Of a DNA stretch of 35,440 nucleotides, positions 17,187 to 24,479 are shown in pieces (within the stretch, counting starts at the first letter, position 1; each line of letters opens with the position of its first letter). The DNA is from Thermoleophilia bacterium (GTDB taxonomy: Bacteria; Actinomycetota; Thermoleophilia; Gaiellales; SKUG01). The notes under the pieces were generated by a model, which made no database searches, was not told where the DNA came from, and saw only the letters and a list, made by a program, of their open reading frames with translations. The DNA is taken from contig JAOPYV010000145.1 in NCBI GenBank assembly GCA_025964435.1, positions 1-35,440 on the forward strand, read 5' to 3'. The position numbers were made by a program, and so were the translations under genes.

Positions 17187-17861
17187 GTGCGCGACCACGC
17201 CCATACACCTGCCATCGAGGACTACGTCAAGGCGATCTGGCTCATCGACGAGCGGGGCGAAGCGACGACCGGCAATGCGATCGCGACGCAGCTCGGCATC
17301 AGCCAGGCCTCGGTCAGCGCGATGATCCGCAAGCTCGACGAGCTCGGCCTCGTCTCCCACGAGGCGTACCGCCCCGTGCAGCTGACCGACCGCGGTCGGC
17401 TCGTGGCGCTCGAGGTCGTGCGCCACCACCGCCTGCTCGAGCTGTTCCTGTCCGAGACGCTCGGCATGTCGTGGGACCGCATCCACGCCGAGGCCGAGGT
17501 GCTCGAGCACCACATCAGCGAGGAGCTCGAGGACCTGATCGCCGCCAAGCTCGGCCACCCCGAGTTCGATCCGCACGGCCACCCGATCCCCAAGCGCGAC
17601 GGCAGCGTGCCGGTACTGACCGTGTCGCCCGTGGCGTCGCTGCCGATCGGCGCGCAGGGAACGCTGCGCCAGGTGCGCGACGAGACCTCGGCCGTGCTGC
17701 GCTTCCTCGAGGATCGTGGCGTCGTCGTCGGCGCGCGGATAACTGTCGTCGACCAGTCAGTGCATGCCGGAACCACGACGCTGCAGGTCGGGGATGCGCC
17801 CGAGCAGGTGACGATCGGCACGGAGCTGGCGCGCCACATCGACATGGAGCTCGACGACTGA
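17187..17861 (+). CDS. DtxR-family metal-dependent repressor with MntR-like ligand set
   Basis: The protein has 224 aa, with a GTG start behind a strong GGAGGAG. Domains: winged HTH (about 8-70; ATQLGISQASVSAMIRKL), dimerisation/metal domain (about 71-140) and a C-terminal SH3/FeoA-like domain (about 145-222). Metal-site residues line up with Bacillus MntR rather than DtxR/IdeR: D12 in AIEDY (Met in DtxR), H80, and E104-x2-E107-H108 where DtxR has Cys-x2-Glu-His. This points to Mn(II) rather than Fe(II) sensing. MntR's E11 is replaced by K15, and the SH3-like domain is an IdeR feature, so this is a hybrid. It probably represses metal uptake genes; none is adjacent. Confidence 0.9.
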   Translation: MRDHAHTPAIEDYVKAIWLIDERGEATTGNAIATQLGISQASVSAMIRKLDELGLVSHEAYRPVQLTDRGRLVALEVVRHHRLLELFLSETLGMSWDRIHAEAEVLEHHISEELEDLIAAKLGHPEFDPHGHPIPKRDGSVPVLTVSPVASLPIGAQGTLRQVRDETSAVLRFLEDRGVVVGARITVVDQSVHAGTTTLQVGDAPEQVTIGTELARHIDMELDD

Positions 17862-17863
17862 CA

Positions 17864-17877
17864 CGGCGCCTGCGCCG
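17864..17877. terminator. Short palindromic hairpin between convergent genes
   Basis: CGGCGC-CT-GCGCCG forms a 6-bp GC-only stem in the 22-nt gap between the DtxR-family gene stop (17861) and the MscS gene stop (17884). There is no T-tract and the loop is very tight, so a bidirectional terminator is only a suggestion. Confidence 0.4.
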
Positions 17878-17883
17878 AAGCTG

Positions 17884-18768
17884 TCAGTCACGCACGAGCA
17901 CGCCTGCGCGGTAGCGCTCGTACGCTGGTGCGTGGAGCGGCACGACCAGCACATCTCCAAGGAGCGACTCGCCGAGCAGCGCTTCCAGCTGCGTGGCGAA
18001 CTGCTCGACCAGGACATCGTGGCCGGGCGCGACGACGGCGGTCAGCGTCATGCGCCAGAGGTCGTCTCCGGCCTGGACCATCGCGCGCGTGCTCGGTGGG
18101 CGGACCCACAGCGAGTCAGGCGCGGCGCCGATGCTCGCGCAGGCAGCCTCGATGACCTCACCGACCTGCGCACCGCGCGCGAGCAGCTCGAGCCGGAACT
18201 CGCGCTGGCCGTAGGACCAGCGCGTGAAGTTGATGAGCGACCCGTTGGTGACCATGACGCGATCGTCGGCCAGCGTGCGGAGCGTCGTGGTGCGCAGCGA
18301 GAACTCCTCGACGACGCCGGTCACGTCGGTGGGGTGCACGGTGATGAGGTCGCCGACGGCGAAGTGGCCCTCGAACAGCAAGAGTGCACCCGCGACCACG
18401 TCGGCGAGCAGGCGCTGGAAGCCGAAGCCGACGAGCACGACGAGCAGGGACGCGCCGAAGATCGCGCTGGCCGTGCCAGGCGCGAGAATGGCGAGGATGA
18501 CGACGAGCGCCGCGCCGTAGACGGCGTAGCGCAGCACCGACTCGAGCAGCGTGACGAGCGTCTTCTGGCGCTTGATGCGCGCGAGGTCCGCCACGCCGTG
18601 GTCGGCGGCGATCGTGTCGATGCGGCGGCCGTAGGTGCGGCGCAGGATCCGCGCGAGGATGCGGCGCGTGGCAACGGCCGCGCCCAGCACCAGGACGATC
18701 AGGATGACCGCGGTCAGCCAGGCCGGGGCGGCATCGAGGTCGTGCCAGAGCTCGCGAACCTGCTCCAT
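17884..18768 (-). CDS. Small-conductance mechanosensitive channel (MscS family)
   Basis: This 294-aa protein has an N-terminal helix (WLTAVILIVLVLGAAVATR), two further helices, and a pore-lining TM3 with the Gly/Ala-rich pattern SAIFGASLLVVLVGFGFQRL followed by LLADVVAGALLLFEGHFAVGD. The beta domain (VGDLITVHPTDVTGVVEEFS, then RTTTLRTLADDRVMVTNGSL) is the MscS middle domain, and an alpha/beta C-terminal domain follows. Family role: opening under membrane tension to release solutes on hypo-osmotic shock. It starts 7 nt after the stop of a 94-aa gene, so they form an operon. Confidence 0.93.
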   Translation of the reverse strand: MEQVRELWHDLDAAPAWLTAVILIVLVLGAAVATRRILARILRRTYGRRIDTIAADHGVADLARIKRQKTLVTLLESVLRYAVYGAALVVILAILAPGTASAIFGASLLVVLVGFGFQRLLADVVAGALLLFEGHFAVGDLITVHPTDVTGVVEEFSLRTTTLRTLADDRVMVTNGSLINFTRWSYGQREFRLELLARGAQVGEVIEAACASIGAAPDSLWVRPPSTRAMVQAGDDLWRMTLTAVVAPGHDVLVEQFATQLEALLGESLLGDVLVVPLHAPAYERYRAGVLVRD

Positions 18769-18775
18769 CGCGCCG

Positions 18776-19060
18776 TCAGTCGGCGGCGGCCGCGCCCGCG
18801 AGCGGGGTCGGCTGCGGCTCCGAGCGGCGCTCGGGGACCGGGTAGCCGAGGCGATGGCAGAGCGAGCCGCGGTCGGGCTCGCTCAGCGCGTCCCAGTACC
18901 CGGTGACGTACGCAAGGCGTAGCAGCCAGCCGAGGAACTCGGTGTCGACGTCGTCGCCACGCTCGAAGAGCATGGCCCACACGTCGGTCAGCCGCATGTC
19001 GACCTCGAGGCCAATGCGGTCGAGGGCTTCCGTGTCGATGGCAAGGGCGCGCTCGGTCAT
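18776..19060 (-). CDS. Small hypothetical protein, 94 aa
   Basis: I do not recognise this protein. It is soluble and helical, with acidic and aromatic residues (LTDVWAMLFERGDDVDTEFL, then LRLAYVTGYWDAL) and a Pro/Ala tail (PLAGAAAAD). There is no signal peptide or metal motif. The pattern of GYWDAL followed by GSLCHRLGYPVP may mark a compact helical fold. It lies just upstream of the MscS gene (7-nt gap) and is probably cotranscribed. A pair of TTGACA-like boxes lies 60-100 nt upstream. Function unknown. Confidence 0.65.
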   Translation of the reverse strand: MTERALAIDTEALDRIGLEVDMRLTDVWAMLFERGDDVDTEFLGWLLRLAYVTGYWDALSEPDRGSLCHRLGYPVPERRSEPQPTPLAGAAAAD

Positions 19061-19121
19061 TGGAGAGATGGTAGGAGCCCCATCGGACGAAGACTCGCCC
19101 GACTCCGCCCCCGCTCGCGCA

Positions 19122-19166
19122 GTGTCAATTCACTACCTGCGCAGACCCACGCAATCGTGTCAATTC
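19122..19166 (-). promoter_or_regulatory. Paired TTGACA boxes upstream of the 94-aa/MscS operon
   Basis: The decamer GTGTCAATTC occurs twice (19122-19131 and 19157-19166, 35 nt apart); on the minus strand each reads GAATTGACAC, containing a perfect -35 hexamer. A convincing -10 at 16-18 nt is missing for both (GGTAGT is the nearest, at 20 nt). They could be a promoter plus a duplicated activator or repressor site. They lie in the 159-nt gap after the homogentisate dioxygenase stop; the rest of that gap shows nothing else. Confidence 0.3.
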
Positions 19167-19219
19167 CGAGTCGAGGGACCCTCGACGTCATCCTCAGACT
19201 CAGGGTGCGCTACCGCGCG

Positions 19220-20416
19220 CTACTCGACGGTCATCGGACCTTCGCCGGCCGGGCCGTCGTTCCACGAGTACTTGTAGGCGGGATCGTCCCACTGCTCGGC
19301 GACCGCGGCGTACTTGAGCGGACGGAAGGTGTCGACCATCACGGCCGCCTCGTCGGTCCAGTGCATGCCGATCGTCTTCTCGTCGAGACCCGGCTGCGGG
19401 CCGTGCGGCAGGCCGGACGGGTGCAGCGTGATGCTCGACAGGTCGATGCCCTTGCGGCTCGCGAAGTTGCCGTTGAAGTAGTACAGCATCTCCTCCGAGT
19501 CGAGGTTCGAGTGGTGGTACGGCACCACGATCGCGTCCTTGTCCCAGTCAAGCATGCGCGGCATGAACGAGCAGATGACGAAGCGCGGACCACGGAAGGT
19601 CAGGTGCGCCGGCGGCGGCTGGTGCAGGCGCCCGGCCTTGGGCTCGAAGTCCCAGATGTTGAAGGCGAAGGGGTAGTTGTAGCCGTCCCAGCCGACCACG
19701 TCGAAGGGATGGTGGTCGAGCTCGTAGACCTGGAAGCCGTTGTTGACGCGCAGGTGCAGCTCGAAGGCGCCGCTCTCGTCGCCGTGGTAGTCGAGCTCGG
19801 TCGGACGACGCAGGTCGCGGTGGTAGTACGGCGCATGCTCGAGCAGCTGGCCCCACTGGTTGCGGTAATCCTTCGGGATCGAGAAGTGCCCGGGCGTCTC
19901 GAGCACGAGGTGGCGCTGCGGCTCGGAACTCGGGGTCATCTCGAACTGGTAGATCGTGCCGCGCGGGATGACCAGGTAGTCGCCGGGGCCGTAGGGAATG
20001 CTGCCGAACATCGTGCGCAGCGTGCCTTCGCCCTCGTGGATGAAGACGATCTCGTCGCCCATGCCGTTGCGGTAGAAGAACTCCTGCTGGGAGTCGGGCC
20101 GCACGTACCACATGGTGATGTCGTTGTTGAACATGAACGGCTGGCGCCCGCGCACGGGATCGCCGCCCACGGGGAAGTCTGCGAAGCGCAGGTGGCGGTG
20201 CGCCCACTCGTTCGGGACCCACTCCTGGATCGGGCGCGGCTCGAACGGACGTGCGTGCGAGATGCGCGCGGGCGAGCGGCGGTGGTAGAGGATCGACTCG
20301 GGACCGTCGAAGCCCTCGAGGCCGAAGACCTCCTCGACGTAGAGCTTGCCGTCGGGCGCGCGGAACTGGGTGTGCCGCTTGCGCGGGACCTCGCCCATGA
20401 CGTGGTACATCGGCAT
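19220..20416 (-). CDS. hmgA: Homogentisate 1,2-dioxygenase
   Basis: This 398-aa protein is of the double-cupin homogentisate oxygenase family, which opens the ring of homogentisate to maleylacetoacetate with non-haem Fe(II) and O2. The iron ligands are visible: H302 and E308 in YHHSNLDSEEM and H338 in LPHGP, matching the His-x5-Glu ... PHGP pattern of the characterised enzymes. The N-terminal part (MGEVPRKRHTQFR) and EGEGTLRTMFG cupin segment also fit. GGAGG precedes the ATG by 9 nt. The preceding and following steps are encoded at 26901 (HPPD) and possibly 23719 (FAH family), so tyrosine/phenylalanine catabolism is likely. Confidence 0.9.
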   Translation of the reverse strand: MPMYHVMGEVPRKRHTQFRAPDGKLYVEEVFGLEGFDGPESILYHRRSPARISHARPFEPRPIQEWVPNEWAHRHLRFADFPVGGDPVRGRQPFMFNNDITMWYVRPDSQQEFFYRNGMGDEIVFIHEGEGTLRTMFGSIPYGPGDYLVIPRGTIYQFEMTPSSEPQRHLVLETPGHFSIPKDYRNQWGQLLEHAPYYHRDLRRPTELDYHGDESGAFELHLRVNNGFQVYELDHHPFDVVGWDGYNYPFAFNIWDFEPKAGRLHQPPPAHLTFRGPRFVICSFMPRMLDWDKDAIVVPYHHSNLDSEEMLYYFNGNFASRKGIDLSSITLHPSGLPHGPQPGLDEKTIGMHWTDEAAVMVDTFRPLKYAAVAEQWDDPAYKYSWNDGPAGEGPMTVE

Positions 20417-20425
20417 CGCTGCGAA

Positions 20426-20453
20426 CCTCCGGTCGGTATCCGTCGCGATACTA
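20426..20453 (-). promoter_or_regulatory. Candidate -10 and ribosome site of hmgA
   Basis: On the minus strand a TAGTAT box (20453-20448) lies in the 48-nt gap upstream of hmgA, followed by GGAGG (20430-20426). No convincing -35 is seen, and the gap is short enough for read-through from the PGPGW/MMPL operon. Confidence 0.3.
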
Positions 20454-20464
20454 GCCGGTTGCAG

Positions 20465-20788
20465 CTACTTTCGCCGGCTGCCGCGGCGAGCGGCCCCGGC
20501 TGCCAGTCGAGCACGGCCGGCGGCCTCGCCCCGGTCGAGCAGGCGCGCGGCCCACGCGACCTCACCGGCCAGCAGGAAGCCGCCAGCCAGCGCGAGCGGG
20601 ATGAAGCCGGGACCCGGCAACCAGCCGACGAGCAGCGCGAGCAGGAGCAGCAGCGTTCCCGCGAAGATGCGGAACGGGCGCGTCCAGCGGCGCACCTGCC
20701 CGGCCTGGCGCCGCGCCTCGCGCAGCTCGTAGCGACCCATGAAGCGAGGAGCCATCGTCGGACCCAGGTTGATCGAGGGGCACGTCAC
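20465..20788 (-). CDS. Small PGPGW-type transmembrane protein
   Basis: The 107-aa protein has a basic N-terminal helix (RYELREARRQAGQVRRW), two hydrophobic stretches (FAGTLLLLLALLVGWLPGPG and IPLALAGGFLLAGEVAW) joined by the WLPGPGF turn that marks the PGPGW-type small membrane proteins, and a basic Arg/Ala tail ending RRGSRRK. Function of the family is unknown. A GTG start at 20788 overlaps the TGA of the MMPL gene (GTGA), implying coupling; an ATG 11 codons in (MAPRFMG) is an alternative start closer to the family N-terminus. Confidence 0.7.
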   Translation of the reverse strand: MTCPSINLGPTMAPRFMGRYELREARRQAGQVRRWTRPFRIFAGTLLLLLALLVGWLPGPGFIPLALAGGFLLAGEVAWAARLLDRGEAAGRARLAAGAARRGSRRK

Positions 20789-22959
20789 GCCGAGGCGACC
20801 GCATGCTCACGCTCCCGCACGGCGGCCTCGACGGCTTCCAGGTCACCCGCGCGCAGCGTGCTGCCCTCGATGTCGACGTTCGGCACGATCCGGTCGAGCC
20901 AGCGCGGCATCCACCATGCGCGGGATCCGAGCAGCGACATGACCGCCGGCACGATCGTCATCCGCACGACGAATGCGTCGATCAGAATGCCAAAGGCGAG
21001 GGCGAAGCCCATCGACTTGATGATCTGGTCGTCCTCGAGGATGAAGCCCGAGAACACCGCGACCATGATCAGCCCCGCCGCCGTGACCACGCGCGCACCG
21101 TGGCGGAAGCCCTCGACGACCGACTCCTCCGCGTCGAGGCCGTGCTGGTGCTCCTCGCGCATGCGCGAGACGAGGAACATCTCGTAGTCCATCGCCAGGC
21201 CGAACAGGATGCCGACGACGAGCACCGGCAGCATGCTGATGATCGGCCCGGCCTGCGCCACTCCGAACAGGCTCGCGAGGTGGCCCTGCTGGAAGACGAA
21301 CACGACGGCGCCGAAGGTAGCGGCGATCGTCAGGAGGAAACCCGCGATCGCCTTGATCGGCACGAGCACCGAGCGGAACGCGATCAGGAGCAGGAGCATC
21401 GCCAGCACCACGATCAGCGCCAGGTAGGGGATCATCGCCGACCCCATCTTCTCGGAGACGTCGAGGTTGAGTGCGGTCTGCCCCGTGACTGACACGTCGT
21501 CAGCGGAGCTTGCGCGGATCTCACGCACGAGCTCGCGCGTCCCCTCGGTCGCAGGACCGCTGGTGGGGATCACCCTGACGATCGCGGTGTCTCCGGCCTC
21601 ATTGATGACGGGCTCGGCGACGTTCGCGACGTCATCGAGCGCGCGCAGGTCGGTGGCGACGTCAGCGGCACGCGACGTGACATCGCCACGCGCACCGGCA
21701 TCGACGACGACCATCAGTGGGCCACTGAAGCCCGGGCCGAAGCCGTCCTTGACCTGCTCGTAGGCACGCCTGCTGGTCTGCTCCGTCGACGCGGAGCTGT
21801 CATCGGGCAGGGCCAGCTGCAGGTCCAGCGCGGGGAGGGCGACGACGGTGATGAGCGCGAGGCCGGCGACGACTGCCGCGATGCGGCGCCGCAGCACGAA
21901 CTTGACCCAGCGCGCGCCCATCGTCGGGCGCACGGCGCGTGGGCCCGTCTCGAAGTTCTTGCCGGTGCGCAGGCGCTGTCCGGCGAAGGACATGAGCGCA
22001 GGCAGCAGGGTGATCGCCACGAGCACCGCGACGGCGACGGTGGCGGCAGCGGCGACGCCCATCGCGCTCATGAACGGGATGCCGACGACCGTCAGTGCAG
22101 CGAGGGCGATGATCACGGTCAGGCCCGCGAACACGACCGCGCTGCCGGCCGTGCCGACGGCGCGACCGATCGACTCCTCCACGTCGAGACCCGACAACAG
22201 CTGCGAGCGGTGCCGCGACAGCACGAAGAGCGCGTAATCGATGCCGACGGCGAGCCCGAGCATGAGCGCCAGTCCGTTGACGCTGCTCGACAGGTCGAGG
22301 AAGGCACTGGCGATCGTGATGCCGACGAGGCCGATGGCGACGCCGATCACCGCGGTCAGCAGCGGCAGGCCCGCGGAGAGCAGGGAGCCGAAGGTGATGG
22401 CGAGCACGAGCGCTGCGACGGCGAAGCCGACCACCTCGCCGATCCCGCCCGCCTCGGTGACGGGGGCCACTGCGTCGCCGCCGAACTCGACCACGACGCC
22501 GTCACCGGCCACGGCTGCCGCTGCATCCGCGACCTCCGCGCGATCCTCCGGCGTCAGCGTGTCGCGGTCGACGTCCCACTGCACCTGGGCGAGTGCGACG
22601 CGCCCATCCTCCGACACCGACCGGGTCGCGAACGGGTTGGACGCACTGATGACGTGCGGCGCCTCGGCGATGGCTGCGATCGCAGCCTCGATCTCCACGC
22701 GCCTCGTCGTGATCTCCTCGCCATCCGCGGCCGCGAACACGATGCGCCCGGCCGCGCCCTCGGCGCCCGGCATGCGGTCGGCGAGCAGGTCGATCGCCTC
22801 CTGCGACTCGGTGCCGGGGATCGAGAACGATTCGCTGGAGCTGGGGTTGACCAACGCGGCCGTGGAGCCGAGCGCGACGAGTACGGCCAGCCAGGCGGCG
22901 ACGACCCAGGCGCGATGGCGGGCCGAGAATCGTCCGAGCCGGTAGAGCGCTGATGCCAT
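20785..22959 (-). CDS. MMPL/RND-family transporter (MmpL-like)
   Basis: The protein has 724 aa from the ATG at 22959, which has AGGAG 8 nt upstream. Two homologous halves each begin with one helix, then an extracytoplasmic loop of about 130 residues, then five helices. Proton-relay D-Y pairs are visible in both halves: GLAVGIDYALFVLSRHRSQL and FGLAMDYEMFLVSRMREEHQ. These are the hallmarks of actinobacterial MmpL-like exporters of lipids or drugs. The divergent TetR-family gene, with a dyad in between, is the expected local repressor. A PGPGW-type protein is translationally coupled downstream. The substrate is unknown; a hydrophobic compound is the family-based guess. Confidence 0.93.
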   Translation of the reverse strand: MASALYRLGRFSARHRAWVVAAWLAVLVALGSTAALVNPSSSESFSIPGTESQEAIDLLADRMPGAEGAAGRIVFAAADGEEITTRRVEIEAAIAAIAEAPHVISASNPFATRSVSEDGRVALAQVQWDVDRDTLTPEDRAEVADAAAAVAGDGVVVEFGGDAVAPVTEAGGIGEVVGFAVAALVLAITFGSLLSAGLPLLTAVIGVAIGLVGITIASAFLDLSSSVNGLALMLGLAVGIDYALFVLSRHRSQLLSGLDVEESIGRAVGTAGSAVVFAGLTVIIALAALTVVGIPFMSAMGVAAAATVAVAVLVAITLLPALMSFAGQRLRTGKNFETGPRAVRPTMGARWVKFVLRRRIAAVVAGLALITVVALPALDLQLALPDDSSASTEQTSRRAYEQVKDGFGPGFSGPLMVVVDAGARGDVTSRAADVATDLRALDDVANVAEPVINEAGDTAIVRVIPTSGPATEGTRELVREIRASSADDVSVTGQTALNLDVSEKMGSAMIPYLALIVVLAMLLLLIAFRSVLVPIKAIAGFLLTIAATFGAVVFVFQQGHLASLFGVAQAGPIISMLPVLVVGILFGLAMDYEMFLVSRMREEHQHGLDAEESVVEGFRHGARVVTAAGLIMVAVFSGFILEDDQIIKSMGFALAFGILIDAFVVRMTIVPAVMSLLGSRAWWMPRWLDRIVPNVDIEGSTLRAGDLEAVEAAVREREHAVASA

Positions 22960-23020
22960 GTGAAGGAACTCCTGGTCGGTGGCGTCGTGGTTCGACGCGA
23001 AGCCCACACAGTGCCAGATC

Positions 23021-23037
23021 GTTGCAGAGCATGCAAC
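23021..23037. promoter_or_regulatory. Operator-like dyad between MMPL and TetR genes
   Basis: GTTGCA-GAGCA-TGCAAC is a perfect 6-bp dyad with a 5-nt centre. It lies between the divergent starts at 22959 and 23072 and partly overlaps the -35 region of the TetR gene (TTGCAG at 23039). This size and place are typical of TetR-family autoregulatory operators. A second, imperfect symmetry (CAGTG ... CACTG, 23042-23066) overlaps the TetR promoter itself. Confidence 0.55.
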
Positions 23038-23038
23038 T

Positions 23039-23065
23039 TTGCAGTGAATGTATTTCGAGTACACT
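23039..23065 (+). promoter_or_regulatory. Promoter of the TetR-family gene, probably leaderless
   Basis: TTGCAG (23039-23044), 15 nt, TACACT (23060-23065). The expected transcription start, 6-7 nt after the -10 box, coincides with the ATG at 23072, so the mRNA is probably leaderless or nearly so. The short spacer suggests a weak or repressed promoter. Confidence 0.4.
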
Positions 23066-23071
23066 GGGGGC

Positions 23072-23704
23072 ATGGACGCCACGATCGGACTTCGCGAGCG
23101 CAAGAAGCTGCAGACGCGGCACGCCATCGAGGCGGCTGCGCTCCGCCTGTTCGCCGAGCGCGGCTTCGCGAACGTGACGATGTCGGAGATCGCCCAGGCC
23201 GCCGACGTATCGCTGCGAACGGTCGCGGTGCACTATCCGACCAAGCAGGACCTCGTCCTCGCGCATCACGAGCGCAACTTCGCGCAGCTGATGGACGGCG
23301 TCGAACAGCGCGCCGAGGGAGTCTCGGCGCTCGATGCCATGCAGGCGTGGGTCGAAGGATTGATCGCGACCGAGCCGTGCGGCCGGGAGGATCACGAGGA
23401 GCTGCAGCTGCAGCGACTCTGTGGTCAGGTGATCCAGGCCGATCCGGAGTTGCTGGCACGCTCACGCGGCGTCGCGGCGCGCGTGCAGCCCATGCTCGTG
23501 CGCGGCATCGCGCGCGACCTCGGCGTCGATGAGCACCACCTCACGCCACTCATCGCCGCTGCTGCGGCGACCGGCATCTTCACGATGCTGGCGGAGCTCG
23601 GGACGGAGGCCGACACGTCGCACGACGCCGCTGCCGCGATGGTCGTCATCGACCAGGTCTTCACCTACCTGCGCGCCGGACTCGCCACGCTGCCGACGGA
23701 CTAG
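23072..23704 (+). CDS. TetR/AcrR-family transcriptional repressor
   Basis: The protein has 210 aa from the ATG at 23072. The HTH is clear (about 12-60: TRHAIEAAALRLFAERGFAN, VTMSEIAQAADVSLRTVAVH and YPTKQDLVLAHHERN). The C-terminal ligand-binding helical domain (about 65-205) is typical in length. It is divergent from the MMPL transporter, so it very probably represses the pump and itself through the dyad at 23021-23037 and is released by a pump substrate. Its stop codon lies within a hairpin shared with the convergent FAH-family gene. Confidence 0.92.
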   Translation: MDATIGLRERKKLQTRHAIEAAALRLFAERGFANVTMSEIAQAADVSLRTVAVHYPTKQDLVLAHHERNFAQLMDGVEQRAEGVSALDAMQAWVEGLIATEPCGREDHEELQLQRLCGQVIQADPELLARSRGVAARVQPMLVRGIARDLGVDEHHLTPLIAAAAATGIFTMLAELGTEADTSHDAAAAMVVIDQVFTYLRAGLATLPTD

Positions 23705-23722
23705 GCGAAACGTCGCGCCTAG
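23701..23722. terminator. Hairpin containing both stop codons of convergent genes
   Basis: CTAGGCG (23701-23707) pairs perfectly with CGCCTAG (23716-23722) over an 8-nt loop. The TAG at 23702-23704 ends the TetR gene, and the complementary TAG at 23721-23719 ends the FAH-family gene, so the stem carries both stops. It probably works as a compact bidirectional terminator. Confidence 0.55.
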
Positions 23723-24423
23723 GCGATCGTCGCGCGCAGCACGCCGAGGCGCTCGACGCGCAGCTCGACGGTGTCGCCGGGCTCGAGCCACGGACGATCG
23801 GCATGCTCGAGCAGGCAGCCCGTACCGACGGTGCCCGAGCCGAGATAGTCATTCACCTGCAGCTCCACGTCCGCGCTCGCGACCTCGACCAGCTGGGCCA
23901 GGTCGAAGTGGATGTCGCGCAGGTTGCCACCGCCGACGCGCTCGCCGTTGACGAGCAGGTCCATCGCCAGGTCCCAGCGACCACGCCCGACGCGCACGTC
24001 CTCGAGCTCGCTGAGCGGGACGAGCACCGGACCGAGCGACTGGGCGAAGTCCTTCGCCTTGGCCGGGCCGAGGCCGATCGCCATCTCGCGACGCTGCACG
24101 TCGCGCGCCGACCAGTCACCGTAGATCGTGAGTCCGGCGATGTGCGACTCGGCGTCGTCGGCGGAGATGTCCCGTCCGGCCGTGCCGATCACGAGCGCGA
24201 CCTCCAGCTCGACGTCGAGCATCTTCGTGGAGGCGGGGCGCTCGATCGTGGCCCCATCGCCGTGGATGACGCTCGGCCCGGCATTGGTGAAGTAGAAGGC
24301 GGCACCCTCGTACCACTCGGGCGGGACCTCGGCGCCGCGCCGCGCCCGCGCGTTGCGCACGTGCTCCTCGAAGGCCATGAAGTCGCGGATGCTGGTGGGC
24401 TGCGGGAGCGCTGCGTCGGTCAT
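23719..24423 (-). CDS. Fumarylacetoacetate hydrolase (FAH) family protein
   Basis: This 234-aa protein has the FAH core metal ligands: E72 and E74 in LDVELEVALVIG, and D103 in YGDWSARDVQRRE, followed by KAKDFAQSLGP. The N-terminus (TSIRDFMAFEEHVRNARARR) matches the actinobacterial FAH-type proteins but is shorter than full FAH (about 330-420 aa), lacking most of the N-terminal SH3-like domain. In the tyrosine pathway the family splits fumarylacetoacetate into fumarate and acetoacetate. Given hmgA and HPPD nearby on the same strand that step is likely, but other FAH-family reactions cannot be excluded. No maleylacetoacetate isomerase is seen. Confidence 0.85.
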   Translation of the reverse strand: MTDAALPQPTSIRDFMAFEEHVRNARARRGAEVPPEWYEGAAFYFTNAGPSVIHGDGATIERPASTKMLDVELEVALVIGTAGRDISADDAESHIAGLTIYGDWSARDVQRREMAIGLGPAKAKDFAQSLGPVLVPLSELEDVRVGRGRWDLAMDLLVNGERVGGGNLRDIHFDLAQLVEVASADVELQVNDYLGSGTVGTGCLLEHADRPWLEPGDTVELRVERLGVLRATIA

Positions 24424-24479
24424 GCCTCCGAGGCTACCAATTCCGCCGCATCGTTCCGTCCGCGTACGTTGCGGGGGTC

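Noticed and set aside
20461-20481. Terminator hairpin after the PGPGW gene (GCAGC ... GCTGC)
   Set aside because: The stem is only 5 bp with an 11-nt loop and lies mostly inside the coding end of the gene, so it is not convincing.
19157-21187. 676-codon plus-strand open frame over hmgA and the MMPL gene
   Set aside because: Antisense shadow; hmgA and MMPL on the minus strand have full catalytic or family motifs and ribosome sites.
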